A stretch of 64,000 nt of DNA. Origin: Eupeodes corollae (lineage: Eukaryota > Arthropoda > Insecta > Diptera > Syrphidae). Location of the stretch: the NCBI RefSeq assembly GCF_945859685.1, contig NC_079147.1, forward strand, positions 65,688,946-65,752,945. Direction: 5' to 3'. The notes below the pieces were generated by a model, which saw nothing but the letters and a program-made list of their open reading frames with translations, was not told the origin of the DNA and made no database searches. This document shows, piece after piece, positions 58,803 through 64,000 of this stretch (its first letter is position 1; each line of letters opens with the position of its first letter). The position numbers and the translations under genes are program-made.

Positions 58803-60017
58803 CAAGGTGTCTCAAAAGTAAGTTCACATTTGCGTATCTTAGTACGCGAAAGCAACTATTCTGAGGGGCGCGGGGGGTATGTCAGTCGGTAGTCTGGCTC
58901 TTGGGAATTTAGTCGCTATAGAGCGTTTCTCTGGTGCGGACGGTGAGTTGTGCGTACGTGAATTTTACAAAAACGGTAATTCGGCGAAATGCAAAATCGG
59001 TTGAGAAGTTTGAAGAGACTGGGTTAACTCTGGAGAAACCAAAATCTGGGCGGCCAAGAACATCAAGAACAGCCGAAAACGTGAACAGTGTTACTTAGTC
59101 TATTAAAGATGATCCAAACCTCTCAATTCGGAAGCGTGCTGTTGCTTTAAATGTGCACAGATCTTCATTATGCCGCATTTTACACAAATATTTAAAGCTG
59201 CACCCGTACAAAATTCAGTAAGTGCAAGAACTGAAGCCTCAAGATGCTGGTCAGAGGCTTGCCTTAGTAAATCAGATGATTGAGCGCTTTCCAACGTTCA
59301 CCATCATCTTGTTTTCCGATGAATCCCATTTTCACCTAAATGAGCATGTAAACAAGCAAAATTGTTATTACTGGAGTGCAACCAACCCAAAATAAAAACA
59401 TCAGAAACCGCTTAATTCACCCAAAGTCACCGTATGGGCAGCGATGTCGGCGCGAGTAATTGTCGGCCCTTACTTTTTTGAAGATGGAAGATGACGCACA
59501 CTCACAGTGAATTCAGAGCGTTTTGTGGAGATGTTAGACGAGTTTTTCGTACCCGAACTGCAAAACTTTCCTGGTTACAACCAAAGAACATGGTTCCAGC
59601 AGGATGGAGCAACTTCACACACGGCCAACAGATCTCTGCCTCGAGTTCGAGAAATTTTTCCGAACAAATTAATCTCCAGGCGAGGTGACATAAATTGGCC
59701 TCCACGGAGTCCCGATTTAACGCCTATGGATTTTTTCCTGCGGGGTTATGTCAAATCAAAAGTTCACGCTAATAAACCGACTTCCCTGGCACAATTAAAA
59801 GAAAATATCCGTCATGAAATGGCAGCCATAACGGAGACTACCTGCCGAGCTGTCATAGGCAATTTTAGTTACAACGGTTTACATTTGGACGATGTTATTT
59901 TTAAAAAATAAATTCCCAAACAGTTTACTTCAATATAAAATAAACATTTTTTCAATAAAGCTATGACTTTTCTTTTAAAAAAAGATTTAAATGTGAACTT
60001 TCTTTTGAGACACCTTG
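58803..60017 (+). mobile_element. DD41D mariner-like element C, complete ends
   Basis: The element is 1215 bp long with TA at 58801-58802 and 60018-60019. The terminal inverted repeats are about 29 bp and begin CAAGGTGTCTCAAAAG. Left and right differ at one position (GTAAG against GAAAG). It carries one transposase relic on the plus strand. Its ends and protein differ from elements A, B and D, so it is a second DD41D lineage in the window. Confidence 0.92.
58925..59911 (+). pseudogene. DD41D mariner-like transposase with four in-frame stops
   Basis: From about 59000 to the final TAA at 59909-59911 a single frame can be followed without any frameshift. It is broken by stops at 59096, 59219, 59393 and 59492. 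Blocks in order are FEETGLTLEKPKSGRPRT (linker), DPNLSIRKRAVALNV (second helix-turn-helix), LFSDESHFHLNEHVNKQN (first aspartate), SPKVTVWAA, WFQQDGATSHTA (second aspartate) and DLTPMDFFLRGYVKSKV (third aspartate, 41 residues on). Three of the four stops are one C-to-T change from Gln or Arg codons. The N-terminal helix-turn-helix is shortened (VREFYKNGNSA near 58958). In the family this enzyme moves the element by cut and paste at TA. Confidence 0.9.
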
Positions 60018-60019
60018 TA

Positions 60020-61370
60020 CTACATTTTTCTTATATATTACAAGTGAAGAGAACGAACTTAAATGCCACTAATGTATCATTTTTTTAATACTGACGAAAC
60101 AAGGAACACTTAAAATCATTTAAATATTTGAATTACTTTCTGGAAATTCTCGTATGTTACGAGACTTTATTTGTCTCTTACGTAGAGCTTTAAGAAATCT
60201 TGAATTTAAAGCTTTCGTAGATTTGGATTTATGGGTTTTTATTTGGTAAAACTTTCAAAATTCTCTTTTTCAACATTGTTTTCATATTTATCAAATATAT
60301 TTTCAAAACTTGATGTTGTAGGTAAGGTACCCTTGTTTAGAGAACAAATTCGTTACAAAAGCAAACATCGTTAAGAGATTGTGTTGTTTTAGTTTGAAAA
60401 CATTTTTGTGTTTTTAAGTACGAATAAAAAACAGAATATTTATAGTTATTTCAAAAATTGGTACAAAATTGTCATTCAATTGAAGCAAAAGGTTCACACT
60501 AAATAACTCATTGTTGTTTTGGGTTTTTGAAATTTGTTGTGAATTTTAAGAACATTTTTTTAAATTTATATTTCATTTCACAGCTAATCGTTAAAAAAAA
60601 ATAGTTTAATTTTATATAACAAATCCACAGTAATTTATTCTTGTTTTGAATTAAATAATTTTATTCTATAGGTTCTTAGATTTTGCTATTAGATTAAAAA
60701 CTTAACTATATTTATTTTTTGATAAAAGCCATAAATAGTTATTATTTTGATATATTATTTAAATAGAACAAGAAATACCAACAGAAGTCAAAGAAAAAAA
60801 TGAAAACTGTAAAATTAAATCTTCTAAATTTACATCGACATGACAAGACTATAAGAACGTAACACATTTTCGGCTTAGTGTATAAATAATTAGAACATCG
60901 AGACTCTAGTTCTTATCAATTTTGAAACAATTTTGTAGCCCTAGAAATAAAAAAGTACTTAAATAAAATATATTTGAGGAAAAATCAAATACCTTAATGA
61001 TGATAAATTTTGTAAATGAAATAATTATTGAACCAATTAAATTTTATTCTGTAATTTGTTTGCTTTTATCAGCTAAAATTTTAATTTATCATTAAATGGC
61101 AGGCTAAGGAAAAATAGATCGAATTAACGTCTTTTGAAAAATTGATTTTAGTCAATTATTGGACTCTATTTTATATTGAAACTTTCAATAATTCTTTTGA
61201 AATACATTTTTTAATGCATACATTTCAAAGAGCTGTTCCTCTAAAAAGCCTTTGGAGCAAAAGTGGTACATTACTCATACTTCCAAAAAAAATGAGATAA
61301 CTTATATTGCAGCTTTTTCTTTTGAAAAACCAACAAAATTATGTTTGTTTCCTTTGAAAAAAAGAGGCTG
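60020..61370. other. AT-rich non-coding stretch
   Basis: Nothing is recognised except the possible repeat at 60270-60420 that resembles 9230-9400. Confidence 0.5.
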
Positions 61371-62655
61371 TTATACAACCCACATTGATAATTTCCCATC
61401 CTGTCTGTCGATTTGTCTTGCTTAAAAGGTTTGTAAGTTTTCGTGTTTTGTTAAAAAAAGTTGTCAAATGAATTATTCAAAACAATTTAAAAATTAAAAA
61501 CAATGTTTTGCATATGAGAACTAGTTTGATTTTAAAATCTATTTTTGTTAACGAGATTTTTTACTCGTTAACCAATTTTAAAAATTTTAGTAGCATTTCT
61601 TAAAAGTTTTTATTTCGGGTATAAACAAATACAAATTGGATGAATAAAATTAATTTGCAGCCGATGCCTTCTATTTTTGAGTGATATCGAGAGCCAAACA
61701 TTATTTTTGCCAAACTTTCGTACTGTATTTTGTAGATTTTTTTTTATGAAAAAACGGACTGTTGGATATTTATCAAAAAATCACTTTTCAAAACCATTAT
61801 TTTATGTGAGATAGAATTAGTTTGAAACCAATATTTTTAATTTTTGAAAAGACATTCGAGTCAAAAATCAATTTTTACGAACTTTTAGAAATGTTTTTTT
61901 TTGTCAGGTTTTAATTTTTTGTTAAAAAACTTTCAATTCGATTTTTCTCATAATGTCACTCTTATTGACAACAATATTTAAAAAAAAAAATAGTTTAAAG
62001 CGAATGTCACAGAGTTTTGAAAAGATATTTGAGTCGAAAATCAATTTGTACCAAGTTTGACTAATATTTTTTTTTTGTTTTTATTTTTATTTTTTATAAA
62101 AAAATCTGTCAATTAGATTTTTTCTCAAAAATTTTACCAAAGGTTAAAAACGTTATTTATCGTTGCACAAAATTGTTTTAGAGTAAAAATCATTTTTTTT
62201 TTCGTAAGACTTTCGGGTGATAATTTTTTTTCAGTTTATTTGATTTATAAAAAAAAACCGTTCCTTGGATTTATTTAATAAAAAAAATATACTTGTTTGT
62301 TATCACGTTACAATATATTATATAAAATTTAATCCAAGTCTCTAGCCTCATTGGTTAATGAGATATTAAGGTTAACCAAAATGTTCAACTTTTTTTAAAC
62401 GCCAATGGTAAAAAAAAAGCCACCCACCAAATTTTTTTGAGAGCCCTTTCTGCGTCTTTTTGCTTTTTTATCTGTATACAAAAATGTATTTAAAGTTGAT
62501 ATCTCTTCTGATTTTTGAGCTTTGGACGACGAAAAAAACTTCGCGAACGTACGGGCTTACGAACGTACGTGCGCAGTGACACACGCACGCACAGACATCT
62601 TTCTAAAAATCTTTTATTTCGACTCTAGAGACCTTGAAACGTCGAGAAATGTCAA
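61371..62655. repeat. Unclassified dispersed repeat, copy 2 (longest)
   Basis: About 1.3 kb long. It aligns end to end with 49741-50631, with extra sequence inside. Blocks near 61850 and near 62015 start alike (TTTTGAAAAGA then TTTGAGTC or TTCGAGTC, then AAAATCAATTT) and run through the same series, giving a period of about 160-170 bases. Earlier blocks (61560-61850) look like further decayed units. The right part has CGAAAAAAACTTCGCGAACG, then ACACACGCACGCACAGAC, then GACCTTGAAACGTCGAG. No coding capacity is visible. Confidence 0.75.
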
Positions 62656-64000
62656 ATTAAATTCTTATTTACATAAATCAAAAAGAATTTTGTATAATTT
62701 AAAGTTAAATCTATTTTTCATCATAATAGTACAATAATACTAACATTTATGAGAGTATTGTTTTAGTATGATGCTGAATGTCTAATTTTTAAACATTTTT
62801 ATTTTGAAAATTTCAGCAAAATACCAACTTTTTAAAAAAAGTTGACAACTGAGCACAAATTGTAAGCCTAGAATAAAAATCAAATTCAAAATTGTGTAAA
62901 GTATGTATACGTATGCAGAGATCTTAATCCTATACCAATGCACATATTTTAAGGTCTATTTATTAATTTTCTAATTCTTATATTAAAAAGTACGCCATTA
63001 AGCATTTATTTTGAAGTCTTCAAGAACAATTTTTAAATCTCTTAAGAGCAGGTATTTATTCAAAATACCTTTTTTTGGGGAATTTAGTTTTAAGCTGAGC
63101 TAACTTCTAGTTGAAAGTTTACACTATTAAAATTTGCTCATTGTGCACAGAGGGTCGGATTTTTGAAGGTGGGCTTTTTCGACAGTTGACTTGTAATTAT
63201 CAGAAGTTGCATAAATTAGGTCCAAGTCATTCACTTTCCAGTCACTTCAATAAAACCATATCAAAACAATTAAAATTCATAAAATTATATAACTATGAAT
63301 AGTTCCCATTAATTTAATGTTTAAATAAATTTAACGTTATTTGCAGTCAATTGAAAAAAATAAAAAAACTACAGGAGGAAGTCCTTAAAACACTCTTGAT
63401 AAAAACGAATAATGTAAAATCTGTGACTTTAATTTATCCACCATTCGATTTTGTTCATTCAATTTATAATTATTGTTTTCTTGTCCCTATTGGAATTTTT
63501 TCACATGTAAGTTAGTATAGGAACCTATTCTACCTCCCTAACTATCCAATGACCTTTATGCAACTTGTAGTGGAGTATAGTAAATAGTTGATGCATCACT
63601 TCCAACATCTAGTCTAACCGGTCCAGAGCGAAGAAGAAGAAGATTTTTCTGCAACAACTCTCAGACTCCTCAGGCTACCCCTTCTTCCCTTTGTCTAAAC
63701 ATTTGAATGTCTAACAACTAAAACCTCAAGACAAGTAAAACAGTAACTATGAGACTCCAACTACGAGGAGAAAACCTAACCAAATCCAAACGCTATAACT
63801 TCACTGGAACAAACTCATCACTAAAGCTCTAAGCCAACCAACCAACGACAACGACAAACGGCACCGGTCTCCCGATTCCAATCCCAGCCCCAGCATCCAC
63901 CTCAATAATAGGAAGGTACCCTATCACTATATACTTTATAATGCTGCTTCTTCATCTTGTTCACTTCGTCTTCATATCTGTAGAATGCTATAACACTGTC
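62656..64000. other. Non-coding stretch, GC-richer end
   Basis: No gene recognised. From about 63590 the sequence becomes richer in C and A (AACCAACCAACGACAACGAC, CCCAGCCCCAGC), resembling the islands at 21820-22800 and 45990-47100. The window ends inside it. Confidence 0.5.

Noticed and set aside
59502..59705. Minus-strand and second plus-strand ORFs across mariner-like element C
   Set aside because: Shadows of the transposase frame at 59507-59911, which holds the catalytic motifs.

Overview
The window looks like nuclear DNA of an insect, most likely a brachyceran fly. It is strongly AT-rich, has no long open frames and no prokaryote-style gene packing. It is full of decayed transposable elements of kinds common in flies: several non-LTR retrotransposon groups, a Ty3/gypsy relic, DD41D mariner-like elements, a Harbinger-like element and a tRNA-derived SINE. 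The species assignment is inference. I found no host protein-coding gene, rRNA, tRNA or CRISPR array that I can support. The sequence reads like a large intron or a gene-poor intergenic region. Open frames of 60 to 200 codons are either transposon relics or chance, and many begin at GTG or TTG codons that mean little in an animal.

Layout. 1-2715: non-LTR relics, including a plus-strand element split by a minus-strand Jockey/CR1-type element. 2716-11440: mostly featureless AT-rich DNA with one complete SINE (6886-7164, 8-bp target duplication) and a perfect 21-bp hairpin (9003-9052). 11450-16445: a pile-up of RTE-like and Jockey/CR1-like fragments on both strands plus a second SINE copy. 19476-21110 and 23841-24595: further minus-strand retroelement relics, separated by a more GC-rich island. 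26290-30175: a gypsy relic, then an I/R1-group element with RNase H interrupted by a 770-bp Harbinger-like element; removing that element plus one 3-bp duplication restores the reading frame. 33545-35500, 37140-38450 and 40045-41690: three or more non-LTR relics. 43390-43560: a mariner scrap with a 13-bp hairpin. 44400-48540: non-coding DNA with microsatellites and GC-rich islands. 48560-49260: another reverse transcriptase scrap. 49741-60017: the densest region, with four DD41D mariner-like copies that have recognisable terminal inverted repeats, two non-LTR relics and copies of an unclassified repeat. 61371-62655: the longest copy of that repeat. 62656-64000: nothing recognisable except a GC-richer end.

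None of these genes work together. Every coding relic I could follow carries stops, frameshifts or deletions, so nothing here is likely to be autonomous. The most useful observations are the frame-restoring nest at 28160-30175, the DD41D cluster at 50820-53880 and 58803-60017, and the unclassified repeat with an internal period of roughly 160-170 bp. I did not find a convincing new biological system; these repeat families are the best candidates for something undescribed.
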